A stretch of DNA of 64,000 bases from Bacillus zhangzhouensis (GCF_000715205.1 NZ_JOTP01000007.1:83143-147142); one strand, 5' to 3'. Shown: positions 45,221 through 55,770, counted from the first letter of the stretch. A program made the numbers and translations. The notes: generated by a model from the letters alone, not told the origin.

Positions 45221-46918
45221 CTAGATGCGAAATTGTGAGACCATTTCTTTTAAGTCTCCTGCTAAATGGGCAAGAGCTTCTGAGGAAGCTGTTACTTCTT
45301 CCATTGCAGCAAATTGTTCTTCTGTTAAACCGGCTACTTGCTGTGAATGTTCACTTGTCAGTTTAACGCCTTCTGTGATTGAGGCAAAGGATTGTTTCGC
45401 ATCGTTTGTATAAGCTGCAATTTTTTGTGATGCACTTGATAAATGATTAATGCCATCTGCCATTTCTCTCATTGCCTGCTGGATATCAATAAATGATTCC
45501 TCTGTATGAGAAATGAGAACAGCCCCTTGAGCGGCTTCCTCTTTTACTCGTTTTATTGCACTCGTCGAATGAGTCATCTCTTTTTGTATTTCAGAAATGA
45601 GGTGAGAAATCATGTTTGATGATGCTTGAGATTCTTCAGCGAGCTTTCTCACTTCGTCTGCGACAACGGCAAACCCTTTACCATGTTCACCTGCTCGTGC
45701 TGCCTCTATTGCTGCATTAAGAGCAAGAAGATTCGTTTGGTTGGCGATGTCTGTAATGACTTTGGAAATATGATCAATTTCGACTGAACGTGTTTCCAGT
45801 GCTTGAATCGCTGTACCATTCTCTTCAATTGATTTTGCAATAGACGTCATTTGTGAGTTCACTTCTCCAATATTCTGTACACCTTTTTGGGCCATTTCTT
45901 GTGCGAATTGACTTCTTGCTGCCATCTGTCCCGCGTTGTTAGTGATGTTTGTCAGCTCATTGGATACTTGAATCATCGTGTGTTCGCTTGCTGTCATTTG
46001 ATCCGATTGCTGTTCTGACGACTGAGCAACTTCCTGGATGGTGTGAGTGATTTTTTCTGATGCTGCACTCGTTTCTTCTGCGCTAGCTGATAGCTGCTCA
46101 GAGGAGGTGGCTACTAAATCAGACGTATTCATGACATTTAAAATGGTTTGATTTAATTTTTCCCGCATCTTATTAAAATGACCTGCCAGTTCAGAAAGTT
46201 CATCGCCTGCGTGATCTGTCACATTGATTGTCAAATTTCCTTCGCCTGCACTCTTAATAGCAGAAGCCATGTGCTTGAGGCGTGTCTGAATCCGTTTTGT
46301 GAAAATAGAAATTATGATAACAGAAACGATGAGACTTAACAGCAGGACAATGACAAATTGAATATAGAATGACTGAAGCATTTGTGAAATCATGCTTTGA
46401 TTTGCACCGGTATAAAAAATACCAATCGTTTCGCCTGCTTCATCTTTGATGGGCATATACGCCGTTTGATAGTCTTTCCCGGCAACATTTGCTGTTCCGT
46501 AATAATTTTCTCCTTTATCTAAAACAGTGGCCTTTACTTCAGGTGAGACTTCTGTACCCACAGCTCGTTTCCCATTTACCATGACATTCGTGGCGACACG
46601 GGTATTTCCTTGAAAAATCGTGATTGTATCTCCAGTGTAATTGGCTAATTGATCAACCAATGTGTCATGATCATTGATTTGGGTATCGCCTTTGTATAGC
46701 TTGTCCTCTTTAATCTGCCATGAGCCAGCAACCTTTTCATTTAGGTAGGCGTATCCTAGTTTTAAATCACCTTTTGCTTTTTCGGTGGCCATTTGTTTGA
46801 TGTTCTCTGTCATTTCGCGATTCACCACATAACCAACAACCGCTGAAAATACGATGAGGACACTTAAAAAGATCACCATTATTTTGGCACCAAGCCTCAG
46901 TTTTCCCTTTTTCTTCAT
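45221..46918 (-). CDS. tlpC: Methyl-accepting chemotaxis protein TlpC
   Basis: 565-residue chemoreceptor. Transmembrane helix 1 at about 11-33, an extracellular single-Cache-type sensor to about 180 ([29 protein letters not shown]), helix 2 at about 185-207, HAMP to about 265, then the long methyl-accepting coiled coil. The CheA/CheW hairpin tip [20 protein letters not shown] is near residue 400. Start at the ATG at 46918 after AAAGGAG; the listed upstream extension lies before that site. Ligand unknown. Lies between nucA and nin. Confidence 0.93.
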   Translation of the reverse strand: MKKKGKLRLGAKIMVIFLSVLIVFSAVVGYVVNREMTENIKQMATEKAKGDLKLGYAYLNEKVAGSWQIKEDKLYKGDTQINDHDTLVDQLANYTGDTITIFQGNTRVATNVMVNGKRAVGTEVSPEVKATVLDKGENYYGTANVAGKDYQTAYMPIKDEAGETIGIFYTGANQSMISQMLQSFYIQFVIVLLLSLIVSVIIISIFTKRIQTRLKHMASAIKSAGEGNLTINVTDHAGDELSELAGHFNKMREKLNQTILNVMNTSDLVATSSEQLSASAEETSAASEKITHTIQEVAQSSEQQSDQMTASEHTMIQVSNELTNITNNAGQMAARSQFAQEMAQKGVQNIGEVNSQMTSIAKSIEENGTAIQALETRSVEIDHISKVITDIANQTNLLALNAAIEAARAGEHGKGFAVVADEVRKLAEESQASSNMISHLISEIQKEMTHSTSAIKRVKEEAAQGAVLISHTEESFIDIQQAMREMADGINHLSSASQKIAAYTNDAKQSFASITEGVKLTSEHSQQVAGLTEEQFAAMEEVTASSEALAHLAGDLKEMVSQFRI

Positions 46919-47045
46919 GCTTTTTGACTCCTTTAGGTATAAGGTAGGGTATCCCTCCTTAAGGATTATCGGCATGAAAAAAATGTTTAAAATACCTGTA
47001 TACAGTTACGTGAAACTTTTTTTAATGTAGAAAAGATGAAAGGGA

Positions 47046-47474
47046 CTAATCAATGATAAATTGAATTCTTGTGCCATCAGGATCATCCGATAATTGATGA
47101 CTTACCCAAGAGCCTGCTCCCCTGTTATCTGAAGGACGTACATATTTAACAGAAGCTCCTGTGCCTCCTTCTTTACACATCGCCATCGGCCATTCGTCCC
47201 GATCATATCCGCGCTTTGTTGGGATGCCACGAAGTGATCGGTCTCTCTGCTCATCGCTATTTTTACGATCAATCGTACAAATGGAGGATTGACCTTCATC
47301 AATTGCCTCTTCAATGTGCTTCGCTGTTTCTGGATAACGATCTGATGGAAAGTGAATGGTTTTATCGTAAGATGAATTCGTCGTCTCTTGTTTACTTTGC
47401 TCCAGCTGGATATAGCCTGTTGCTACACCAATGACAATCAATAAAAGCAAGAGAATGGTTTTAAGAAGTTTCAT
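47046..47474 (-). CDS. nucA: Membrane-anchored DNA-entry nuclease NucA
   Basis: 142-residue competence nuclease that cuts incoming DNA at the cell surface. An N-terminal membrane anchor (3-20) is followed by the NucA/NucB domain: ICTIDRKNS near 65, [13 protein letters not shown] near 88 with the catalytic Asp/Glu, and [10 protein letters not shown] near 115. Slightly shorter than the B. subtilis protein. A perfect ComK box lies 75 bp upstream, so it should be a K-state gene. No terminator between nucA and tlpC is obvious. Confidence 0.92.
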   Translation of the reverse strand: MKLLKTILLLLLIVIGVATGYIQLEQSKQETTNSSYDKTIHFPSDRYPETAKHIEEAIDEGQSSICTIDRKNSDEQRDRSLRGIPTKRGYDRDEWPMAMCKEGGTGASVKYVRPSDNRGAGSWVSHQLSDDPDGTRIQFIID

Positions 47475-47548
47475 AGATGCTAGCTCTCTTTCTTATTTTG
47501 TAAACAGAAGTATAGCAGAATTACTTACCAATTTCTCCTGGTTTTGAA

Positions 47549-47582
47549 AAAACGTCTTTTAAAGTTCTAAAAACGCTTTTTA
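47549..47582. promoter_or_regulatory. ComK box upstream of nucA
   Basis: AAAA-N5-TTTT (47549-47561), 8-bp spacer, AAAA-N5-TTTT (47570-47582). Both half boxes are perfect matches to the known K-box and the 8-bp spacing is one of the accepted classes. Confidence 0.9.
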
Positions 47583-47732
47583 ATCGTTTTTTCTTGTTTC
47601 ATATTTGTAGAAAATCATAAAAATTTTAATTTTGCTGCTCATAAAATGATTCTGCTTATGCAAAACGGCTTTATCACTGCTTTTTGGGCTAATTTCAAGA
47701 TTTTAACATACAGAAATTTTAAAAAAATAAAA

Positions 47733-47761
47733 TTGACTAGACCGATCTGCTTTAATAATAT
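47733..47761 (+). promoter_or_regulatory. hyu operon promoter
   Basis: TTGACT (47733-47738), 17-bp spacer, TAATAT (47756-47761), 73 bp before hyuA. Confidence 0.6.
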
Positions 47762-47833
47762 GGAGTCAAATATCAAAAAATGTCGTAATTTATCAAAATA
47801 TGATTCCATTTACATTGCGGGAGGGAAGTACAA

Positions 47834-49903
47834 ATGGCGGATGTCTCTTATCGGCTCGGAATAGACATAGGCGGAACATTTACTGATTTATCGCTCATGA
47901 ATGAAGCAACAGGGGAGCTGACCGAACTCAAAACACCCACAGTGACTGATGACCCAGCCCAGGGGATTATCAATGGGCTAAATCTTCTAAAAGAGAGAGG
48001 TGTTGATTTATCCAAAATCCAATATCTCGTACACGGAATGACAATCGGTCTTAATACATTATTGCAGCGAAAAGGAGCAGATCTAGCTCTTTTTGTGACG
48101 GAAGGTTTTCAAGATATTTTGTCACTACAACGTTTACGATTACCCATTCCTTATGACTTCAATTCTCGTTTGCCAGAACCATTGATACCACGAAAGCATG
48201 TATATCCAATCTCTGAAAGGTTGATACACGATGGTACGATAAAAAAACCTCTCCATCTGCAGCAATTAGATGATGCTGTCCAGCAGGTCATATCCAAAAA
48301 GCTAGCAGGTATTGTCATTTCTTTTTTACATAGTTATCAAAATCCAGTTCATGAATTACAAGCAAAATCCTATATCAACCATCATTACCCGCAGTTAGAA
48401 GTCCTTACTTCATCTGAATTATGGCCTCAAATGAGGGAATACGAGCGTACAGTGATGTCGGTTGTCAATTTGTACATTCAACCAAAGGTGAAACAGTATT
48501 TACAAACATTGAAAAGCCGCTTGAAAGAAGAAGGTGTACCAACTTCTCCATACATTACGCAATCAAATGGTGGGTTGATGGATGCAGAAAGTGCAGCAAC
48601 CTCACCCGTTAAAACCCTTTTTTCTGGTCCGGCAGCTGGTGTCATTGGTGCAGCAAGAATCGCAGCATCTGCGAACGAATCCAATCTGATCACTTTTGAT
48701 GTTGGGGGTACAAGTGCGGATATCTCGATCATTCAAAATGGGCAGCCTACAATGGCCCAATCAAATCAGCTTTCAGGTTTTCCTATCATTCTTCCATCTG
48801 TTGCGATGTATTCAATAGGAGCAGGTGGAGGTTCTGTAGCGTGGATTGATCAGGGCGGACTTTTAAAAGCAGGACCGGAATCCGTTGGCTCGCAGCCGGG
48901 TCCAGCTTCGTATGGAAAGGGAGAGAAAGCAGCTTTAACCGATGCGTTTCTCATATGCGGTTATCTCAATCAAGAACGTTTTGCCGGCGGACATTTACAA
49001 TTGCAGCTGTCTGCAGCGAAAATGGCTTTTCAGCCAATTGCAGATCAGCTTCATAAAACGGTTGAACAGGCGGCTGACCAGCTGATTCAAGTAGCTGTAG
49101 CCAATATGTACACGGAATTAAGCAATGTCATGGAGCAGCAAGGGTTTGACCCGAGAGATTTTAGTTTGCTAGCGTTTGGCGGCGCAGGACCTGTTGTGGC
49201 AAATTTCCTTGCAAGAGAAATTCATGCAAAAAATGTGGTCGTTCCTCCAAGTCCTGGCACATTATGTGCGTTAGGTGCTCTCACAGCTGATTTTATTCAT
49301 GATGCGGTGTTGTCTAAAAAAATATGTTTACAAGACTATACGATAGATCAATTAAAACAAGATTATGAGATGCTTTCACGTAAAGCAACTGATTGGTTCA
49401 GTCAGCAAAACATTCAACATATCAACCAGACATCTATTCTATTATTAGCGGACGCACGCTACCAAGGGCAGGCATTTGAGATTGAATTGCCATTATCAGC
49501 TGATTGGCTGAGGCAAGAACAAGACATCGATCAACTCACTGAAGCATTTCACAAACTGCATAAGCGTCAATATGGACATAGAGACGATCAGGCGAACATT
49601 GAATTTACGCATTTACGAGTTCGAGTCATAGGCGAGACGCCGCCGCTGCCTTTCTCTCCTGTTCATGAAAGCAGCGGACAGTCTTTGGAGCCACATGAAT
49701 GTAGACGTATCTTTATAGAAGAAAAAGAGTACGAAGCATCTGTTTATAACCGAGATACTCTGTCAGTAGGTTCTGTCGTAAAAGGACCCGCCATTATTGA
49801 GCAGGATGATACGACAACATTGATCCTACCAAACTGGTTAGGCAGTATTGATCCATCAGGAAACTTAGTGATTTCAAGGGAGGCGGCTTTACATGAGAAC
49901 TGA
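47834..49903 (+). CDS. hyuA: Hydantoinase/oxoprolinase subunit A
   Basis: 689-residue HyuA-type ATPase subunit of N-methylhydantoinase/5-oxoprolinase, which opens cyclic amides with ATP together with HyuB. The ASKHA phosphate loop GIDIGGTFTDLS is at about 8-19, the second ATP motif TFDVGGTSADIS at about 287, and the acetate-kinase-like FGGAGPVVA near 452. GGGAGG precedes the ATG. First gene of a six-gene operon; overlaps hyuB by 11 nt. Substrate (hydantoin, oxoproline or acetophenone-like) is not readable. Confidence 0.9.
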   Translation: MADVSYRLGIDIGGTFTDLSLMNEATGELTELKTPTVTDDPAQGIINGLNLLKERGVDLSKIQYLVHGMTIGLNTLLQRKGADLALFVTEGFQDILSLQRLRLPIPYDFNSRLPEPLIPRKHVYPISERLIHDGTIKKPLHLQQLDDAVQQVISKKLAGIVISFLHSYQNPVHELQAKSYINHHYPQLEVLTSSELWPQMREYERTVMSVVNLYIQPKVKQYLQTLKSRLKEEGVPTSPYITQSNGGLMDAESAATSPVKTLFSGPAAGVIGAARIAASANESNLITFDVGGTSADISIIQNGQPTMAQSNQLSGFPIILPSVAMYSIGAGGGSVAWIDQGGLLKAGPESVGSQPGPASYGKGEKAALTDAFLICGYLNQERFAGGHLQLQLSAAKMAFQPIADQLHKTVEQAADQLIQVAVANMYTELSNVMEQQGFDPRDFSLLAFGGAGPVVANFLAREIHAKNVVVPPSPGTLCALGALTADFIHDAVLSKKICLQDYTIDQLKQDYEMLSRKATDWFSQQNIQHINQTSILLLADARYQGQAFEIELPLSADWLRQEQDIDQLTEAFHKLHKRQYGHRDDQANIEFTHLRVRVIGETPPLPFSPVHESSGQSLEPHECRRIFIEEKEYEASVYNRDTLSVGSVVKGPAIIEQDDTTTLILPNWLGSIDPSGNLVISREAALHEN

Positions 49904-51878
49904 TCCAGCAAAGCTTGAGATGATGCGCAGTTATTTTAATGCGATTGCATCAGGCATGGGGCATGTCATTGAGCGGACGTCATTTACGACCTTCGTAAAA
50001 GAATCTGCTGATTTTGCGACAGCATTAGCCACGCCTTCTGGTGATTTCTTTGTTTATCCGAAGACAGTCGGTGTGACGATCTTTCTAGGGCTGAGTCTAA
50101 AAAAAGCGATTGAAGAAAGCGGACCGATGCAGCCAGGAGATATTATCATCACAAATGACCCCTATACAACAGATGGTTTAGCGACTCATCTGCCAGATAT
50201 CCATATCATTAAACCTATTTTTGTAGATGGAGAAATTGTAAGCTATGCCTGGTCTTTTGTTCATGTAAGTGATGTGGGCGGACTTGTGCCTTCGAGTATT
50301 TCACCGACTGCGACGGATGTTCATCAAGAAGGATTAAGAATACCGCCAGTGAAAATTTATGAAGGTGGAAAAGAGAATCAGGTCGTTCGTACCTTTTTAA
50401 GAGCCAACAGTCGAACCAGTCATTTAAATGATGGGGATATCAATGCGATGATTGCCGCAGTAAATACAGCGGATATTCGGTTAAAAGAAATGATCGAGAA
50501 ATTTGGGAAAAACGAAGTGAAACAAGGAATGATTGACCTGCTGAAGCAAGCCGAGGATCGTGCAGGAAAGGTCATTGAAGCTATTCCTGATGGAACGAGC
50601 GAATTCGCTGATTATTTGGATGATGATATGATCTCAGACGTGCCTATCCGATTGAAAATCACGTTAACGGTCAAAGGAAATAAGCTGACGCTCGATTTTT
50701 CTGAGTGTGACCCGCAAGTAAAAACGGCCTTTAACCTTGTCACCAATGGTCAGAAGCATTCCTTCCTATATCAAGGATTGATTAATTACATCATTAGTAA
50801 AGATCCTTTTATACCGATCAATGGTGGGATTACATATCCAATCGAAGTGATTTCTCCTAAAGGAACGCTTGTACATCCAGAATATCCAGCTTCTGTCGGT
50901 ATTCGGCATTCGATTACGATGAGGCTTTACAATGTCGTGTTAGGCGCCATTGGTAAACTATTACCTGAAGCAGTACCTGCAGCAGGTGCTGGTCAATCTG
51001 CCATTGTTGTTCTTTCTGTTCCTGATGATCAAACAGGAGGCAGGAAGATGTCAGTTGTCGAACCATTAGGTGGAGGCGGTGGTGCTCAAAAAGGTGCTGA
51101 TGGAGTGGATGGTATTGATCATTCATCAGGCTTTTTAAAGAATACACCGATTGAGAGCTTGGAACAGCATATTGATGTTCATGTTCACCGATATGAGCTT
51201 CTGCCGAACACAGGTGGAGCGGGAGAAAATAGAGGCGGGCATGCGATCGGTTTGGAATTTGAGATGATCAAGCCTGAATCCATGGTGACAGCACGAGGAA
51301 TGGAGCGGATGAAGTTTCAACCTTGGGGATTAATGGGCGGCCGAGCGGGAGCTGTTGGTGAGGTAAAGCTGATCACAGCAAATGGGGAAAAACAAGACCA
51401 GCCAAAAATAGATGTCCTGCGTCTTGAAAAAGGCGATATTGTTCAATTGGTTTCACCAAGTGGAGGAGGCTGGGGGAACCCATTTGCTAGAAAGAAAGAA
51501 AAAGTCCTTCAGGAAGTGGAAGCAGGTCTTTTAAGTGAAGAACGAGCGCTGGAACAATATGGTGTCAAAGTCTATCGAGACCAAAATGAATGGAAAATTG
51601 ACGAAGAGCAGAGCAAGTGGCTTCGCGAAAAGATTGATGATGATACTGACGTCGTGTGGGATTTTGGAGAACAAAGAGCAGCTTATGAGAAAGTATGGAC
51701 GGACGAAGCAAGCAGCGAACTTGCTATTCAGCTGCGTTCATACCCAGCTAATGAACGTTCGCACTATAAACATGCGGTTCATACCCATTTCAGTCATAGA
51801 AATGGACCGTTAACAAAGACAGATGTTATTCAAGCACTTCGTCAAATGAATGAACAAAAAGGGGGAAATGAATCATGA
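49893..51878 (+). CDS. hyuB: Hydantoinase/oxoprolinase subunit B
   Basis: 661-residue HyuB subunit, the partner that carries the cyclic-amide opening site. Family blocks are NAIASGMGHVIERTSFTTFV near 16, NDPYTTDGLATHLPDIHI near 87 with metal-binding His/Asp, SFVHVSDVGG, and HRYELLPNTGGAGENRGG near 432. Ribosome site AAGGGAGG lies inside the hyuA end. Overlaps the next gene by four bases, so translation of the whole operon is coupled. Confidence 0.9.
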   Translation: MRTDPAKLEMMRSYFNAIASGMGHVIERTSFTTFVKESADFATALATPSGDFFVYPKTVGVTIFLGLSLKKAIEESGPMQPGDIIITNDPYTTDGLATHLPDIHIIKPIFVDGEIVSYAWSFVHVSDVGGLVPSSISPTATDVHQEGLRIPPVKIYEGGKENQVVRTFLRANSRTSHLNDGDINAMIAAVNTADIRLKEMIEKFGKNEVKQGMIDLLKQAEDRAGKVIEAIPDGTSEFADYLDDDMISDVPIRLKITLTVKGNKLTLDFSECDPQVKTAFNLVTNGQKHSFLYQGLINYIISKDPFIPINGGITYPIEVISPKGTLVHPEYPASVGIRHSITMRLYNVVLGAIGKLLPEAVPAAGAGQSAIVVLSVPDDQTGGRKMSVVEPLGGGGGAQKGADGVDGIDHSSGFLKNTPIESLEQHIDVHVHRYELLPNTGGAGENRGGHAIGLEFEMIKPESMVTARGMERMKFQPWGLMGGRAGAVGEVKLITANGEKQDQPKIDVLRLEKGDIVQLVSPSGGGWGNPFARKKEKVLQEVEAGLLSEERALEQYGVKVYRDQNEWKIDEEQSKWLREKIDDDTDVVWDFGEQRAAYEKVWTDEASSELAIQLRSYPANERSHYKHAVHTHFSHRNGPLTKTDVIQALRQMNEQKGGNES

Positions 51879-52957
51879 AAAGAAGATTAATCACTATTTT
51901 TGCAGGCATCCTATCAATGGTTCTATTGCTGACTGCTTGCGGTGGAAATGGACAGGATCAAAGCAAACAGCAGACTGTCATCGTTGGCGTATACGGCGGC
52001 GATTGGGAAAAGAATATTAAGCCAATCCTTGAAAAGTTTGAAAAAGATACGGGAATAAAAGTTCAAACCGTCTCTGGGGCGGATTCTGAATGGTTTACGA
52101 AATTAAAAGCATCAAATGGTAAAAACCCACCGTATGATTTGCTGATTTTACAGCCTGATACGATTCAAAGAGGCATTGCAGCAAACGTACTTAATCCTAT
52201 TGACGAAGATCAAGCACCGAATGTGAAAAAACTTTATCGTTCTGTTCAAAAGAAGCTCACTGTTGACGGAAAACAATATGCAGCAGGCTTTAGTATGGGG
52301 CAGCTAGGAATTGCTTATAGAAAAGACCTTGTCAAGCAGGAGCCAAACAGCTGGACAGACCTTTGGAGCAGTCAGCTTAAAGGGAAGGTGGCTATTTCTT
52401 CTCCGACCTATTCAGCCGGCTTGCAATTTTTCTCTGCACTTGTCCACGCTCAAGGGGGAACAGAATCGAATCCTAAGGATATCGACAAAGCATTTAAAAG
52501 CCTAGCACAATTAAAAGGGCATGTAGCTGCTTTTCCCGATAACCCAGGGTCTATTCAAACCTTGTTAGAACGTGGTGACGTTGCGGCAGTTCCATATTGG
52601 GATGGCCGATCATTTGCCCTTGAAGAAGAAGGGATGGATATTGGTTTCTCATATCCGAAGGAAGGCGCTGTTGCAGCTGTTGCGAGCTGGGCTTTAACGA
52701 AAGGAAGTCAGCATGAAGAAGCTGCTTACAAACTATTAAACTATTTAAGCGGAAAAGAAGCTCAGGAGGCTTTCTCTGAAAAATCATATTATGGGATGTC
52801 GAATTCTGATGTGAAATACGGTGACAAGATTAAGGGGAAAGTGAAGGTTGGAGAGAATTATTATAGCAAGCTGACTTGGGTAGATTACGAAACAGCGACT
52901 TCGGAGCTTGGTAATTGGACAAATCGATGGAACGAAGTATTAGGCGGAGGAAAATAG
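51875..52957 (+). CDS. ABC transporter substrate-binding lipoprotein, polyamine/opine type
   Basis: 360-residue family 1/PotD-like solute-binding protein. The signal peptide ends in LLTAC (lipid-modified Cys22). The mature protein has IVGVYGGDWEKNIKPILEKFEKDTGI, typical of spermidine/putrescine, opine and 2-aminoethylphosphonate binders. Start overlaps the hyuB stop (ATGA). Supplies ligand to the importer encoded by the next three genes; the natural ligand is presumably the hydantoinase substrate. Confidence 0.85.
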   Translation: MKRRLITIFAGILSMVLLLTACGGNGQDQSKQQTVIVGVYGGDWEKNIKPILEKFEKDTGIKVQTVSGADSEWFTKLKASNGKNPPYDLLILQPDTIQRGIAANVLNPIDEDQAPNVKKLYRSVQKKLTVDGKQYAAGFSMGQLGIAYRKDLVKQEPNSWTDLWSSQLKGKVAISSPTYSAGLQFFSALVHAQGGTESNPKDIDKAFKSLAQLKGHVAAFPDNPGSIQTLLERGDVAAVPYWDGRSFALEEEGMDIGFSYPKEGAVAAVASWALTKGSQHEEAAYKLLNYLSGKEAQEAFSEKSYYGMSNSDVKYGDKIKGKVKVGENYYSKLTWVDYETATSELGNWTNRWNEVLGGGK

Positions 52958-52965
52958 GTGATCGC

Positions 52966-54057
52966 ATGAGTGGAATCCATTTAGAACACATCAGCCAGCA
53001 TTTCGGTGAGCAGATTGCTCTTGATGATGTCAGTCTTACGGTGCATGAGGGAGAGTTTTTCTCCCTTCTTGGCCCTAGTGGCTGCGGAAAATCAACGTTA
53101 TTAAACATCATTGGCGGTTTTTTAGAACCGACAAAAGGAGTCGTCTATATTGGCGATCAGGATGTGACAGCTTTACCGCCTTATCAAAGAAAAACGGGTA
53201 TGGTCTTTCAAAGCTATGCGCTTTTCCCTCATCTCACCGTATTTGATAATGTGGCGTACGGGTTGAAGGTTCAAAAGAAAAAGAAGGCAGAAATCAAACA
53301 AAAGGTCATGGAGAGTTTATCTCTTGTTCAATTGGAGGAATATGCGAAACGTATGCCGCACCAATTGAGCGGTGGTCAGCAGCAGCGGGTAGCCATTGCT
53401 AGGGCGCTTGCGATTCAGCCGTCTGTTCTTCTTCTTGATGAACCTCTCAGCAACCTAGATGCAAAACTAAGAAAAAATATGCAGACTGAGCTTCGAAATA
53501 TTCAAAGGAATGTCGGGATTACGACCATTCTCGTGACACATGATCAGGAAGAAGCCTTAAGTCTATCTGACCGGATTGGGATTTTAGGAGAGGGAAGAAT
53601 CCAGCAGATTGGGACGCCTTTAGAAGTGTATCGTCAGCCAAACAATCGATTTGTCGCTGAATTTATCGGACAGGTCAATCTATTTGAGGCAGTGTATGAT
53701 GAAGCTGGTTCCACATTCACTGTTCCGCATTTAACCCAGTCAAACGGACAGCATGTTCAGCTGAAGCCTGCAGGGCATAAAAGAAAGAGAGAGAAGTATC
53801 TACTCATGCTGCGTCCTGAGAGAATCAGCATATCTTCTGTCAAAGAGGAATTTCAGCCAAACCATGTCACAGGTGTTTTAGCAGATGTCAGTTATATCGG
53901 GCACTCATTACGTTTGGTCGTGGGGCTTGATAAAGGTGAAATCATAGTACATGCATCAGATGCAGCATTTCCACAGTTGCCGGAGGTTGGAGAAACTGTC
54001 CATATCAATTGGCAGCCTGAAGATGTCGTTTTCTTAGATTCGAAGGTGCATACGTGA
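52966..54057 (+). CDS. ABC transporter ATP-binding protein, PotA-like
   Basis: 363-residue ATPase energising import. Walker A GPSGCGKST near 37, Q-loop FQSYALFPH near 82, signature LSGGQQQRVAIARAL near 134, Walker B LLLDEPLSNLD near 156 and a C-terminal TOBE-type domain. Start at the ATG at 52966, 4 nt after AGGTGA. Codes with the preceding binding protein (8-nt gap) and the following permeases (overlapping stop/start). Confidence 0.9.
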   Translation: MSGIHLEHISQHFGEQIALDDVSLTVHEGEFFSLLGPSGCGKSTLLNIIGGFLEPTKGVVYIGDQDVTALPPYQRKTGMVFQSYALFPHLTVFDNVAYGLKVQKKKKAEIKQKVMESLSLVQLEEYAKRMPHQLSGGQQQRVAIARALAIQPSVLLLDEPLSNLDAKLRKNMQTELRNIQRNVGITTILVTHDQEEALSLSDRIGILGEGRIQQIGTPLEVYRQPNNRFVAEFIGQVNLFEAVYDEAGSTFTVPHLTQSNGQHVQLKPAGHKRKREKYLLMLRPERISISSVKEEFQPNHVTGVLADVSYIGHSLRLVVGLDKGEIIVHASDAAFPQLPEVGETVHINWQPEDVVFLDSKVHT

Positions 54058-54926
54058 TGCGAATCAAAAAAAAGAATCAACGATTTCATTGGTTTATGCT
54101 GCTGCCAGCCTGTTTGTTTCTTGTTGTATTTCTTCTGGCTCCACTTGTGATGATGTTCGTCCTCAGTTTTCGTGATGTTGATTCGATGATGAATACATTA
54201 CAAACATACAGCTTTTCTCAATATATTCATGTGTTCACGACAGATGCATATGTGAAGGCGATCGGAAGTACAGTGTGGGTGGCCTTGCAGACAACGGTGA
54301 TTTGTTTATTGATGGCATATCCCGCAGCGTACTTACTTGTCAAGGCACCTAACCGACGGCTACGGGCATTTTTCTATATCTTACTTGTATCGCCGCTTTT
54401 GACAAGTGTTGTTATTCGGACGTTTGCATGGATCGTTCTTCTCTCGCAAAATGGTCTGATTAATGGCATGTTATTAGATTTACATGTGATTGAGAAGCCG
54501 CTATCTATGCTCTGGAATATGAATGCGGTGATTATTGCTTATGTTCAGGTCATGCTGCCTTTTGCAGTGCTTCCTATCGCAACAAGCTTGACCGATATGG
54601 ATCGTCATTTAAGACTGGCTTCTATGAGCCTTGGAGCTGGCCGTATTCGAACCTTTTTTCATGTGACTCTACCACTTACCATTCCAGGCATGATCACTGG
54701 AGCGATTATTGTCTTCTCACTAGCAGCAGGCAGCTATATCACCCCGCTTTTAGTCGGCGGAAGGATGCAGCCGCTATTGCCGCTGTCTATTTATCAGCAA
54801 GTCATGCAGGTCTATAACTTGCCTCTTGCTGCTGCCATGTCGTTTACTTTGTTGGTGTGTGTGCTTGTGGTGGTCAGTCTACTAAGCTATCTATTGAAGC
54901 GTTGGGAGGCGAGGATGCATGCGTAA
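54057..54926 (+). CDS. ABC transporter permease 1, PotB-like
   Basis: 289-residue inner-membrane permease with six helices. The cytoplasmic EAA-type loop MSLGAGRIRTFFHVTLPLTIPG near 190-210 contacts the ATPase. Start at the ATG at 54057 (shared bases with the potA-like stop, GAAGGTG upstream). Overlaps permease 2 by 8 nt. Confidence 0.88.
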   Translation: MRIKKKNQRFHWFMLLPACLFLVVFLLAPLVMMFVLSFRDVDSMMNTLQTYSFSQYIHVFTTDAYVKAIGSTVWVALQTTVICLLMAYPAAYLLVKAPNRRLRAFFYILLVSPLLTSVVIRTFAWIVLLSQNGLINGMLLDLHVIEKPLSMLWNMNAVIIAYVQVMLPFAVLPIATSLTDMDRHLRLASMSLGAGRIRTFFHVTLPLTIPGMITGAIIVFSLAAGSYITPLLVGGRMQPLLPLSIYQQVMQVYNLPLAAAMSFTLLVCVLVVVSLLSYLLKRWEARMHA

Positions 54927-55722
54927 AAAGTCAATTGGTGACCGCTTGCTTTCGATCCTGATTTGGACTGCTGGCTCATTGGTTTATCTCTTTTTAACCA
55001 TACCTGTTCTTGTCATTGTTCTTTCTGCTTTTAGCCCGAATGCATTTCCTGAATTCCCACCGACATCGTTCTCCGTTCGTTGGTTTCATGAGGTGGTGTC
55101 AAATCCAGAATGGATGGAATCTCTGCGTATCAGTGTCATTCTGCTACTTATCGTGACGCCTCTTACTGTTCTTTTAGGAACAATGGCTTCGTATGCTTTA
55201 GCGAGGCTTTCCTTTAAGGGAAAAGAGGCCATCCAAGCCTTTATTCTTTCACCTCTCATGATTCCTCAGGTGGTGTTAGGGATTGCAATGCTTTATTTGT
55301 TTACAGCTATGGGCTTTACAGGTTCTTTGTGGGCGCTAGTCATTGGTCACGTCATCATTGGTTTTCCATATGTGGTTCGAACGGTAGGCGTCAGTGTCTC
55401 GAATCTTGATCCACGACTTGAGCTAGCTTCAATGAATCTTGGCGCAGGACCCATTCGTACATTCTTTCGAGTGACGCTGCCTTTGATTAAGCCAGGGATC
55501 ATTGCAGGCGGAGTGTTTTCAGCTGTGACGTCATTTGGGGAAATATCGATCAGTTTGTTCGTCTCCTCTCCCCAAACCATTACGATTCCAGTGAGGACGT
55601 TTAATTACATTGAGCAAACCTTTGATCCAAGTGTCAATGCGATATCTGTCATATTTATTATCATTTCTATCATTGCGTTGCTCATTATTGAGAAAACGAT
55701 TGGTCTGTCTAAGGTGATGTAA
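54919..55722 (+). CDS. ABC transporter permease 2, PotC-like
   Basis: 267-residue permease with six helices and the EAA loop MNLGAGPIRTFFRVTLPLIKPG near 173-194, closely parallel to permease 1. Last gene of the hyu-ABC operon, followed by a strong terminator. Together the four ABC proteins make a complete polyamine/opine-type importer. Confidence 0.88.
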   Translation: MRKKSIGDRLLSILIWTAGSLVYLFLTIPVLVIVLSAFSPNAFPEFPPTSFSVRWFHEVVSNPEWMESLRISVILLLIVTPLTVLLGTMASYALARLSFKGKEAIQAFILSPLMIPQVVLGIAMLYLFTAMGFTGSLWALVIGHVIIGFPYVVRTVGVSVSNLDPRLELASMNLGAGPIRTFFRVTLPLIKPGIIAGGVFSAVTSFGEISISLFVSSPQTITIPVRTFNYIEQTFDPSVNAISVIFIIISIIALLIIEKTIGLSKVM

Positions 55723-55740
55723 ATATAATGAAGAAACAAG

Positions 55741-55770
55741 GAGCTGTCATTTGAAATGGCAGCTCTTTTT
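55741..55770 (+). terminator. Terminator of the hyu-ABC operon
   Basis: GAGCTGTCATTT and AAATGGCAGCTC (one G-T pair) form a stem with T5. Confidence 0.85.
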
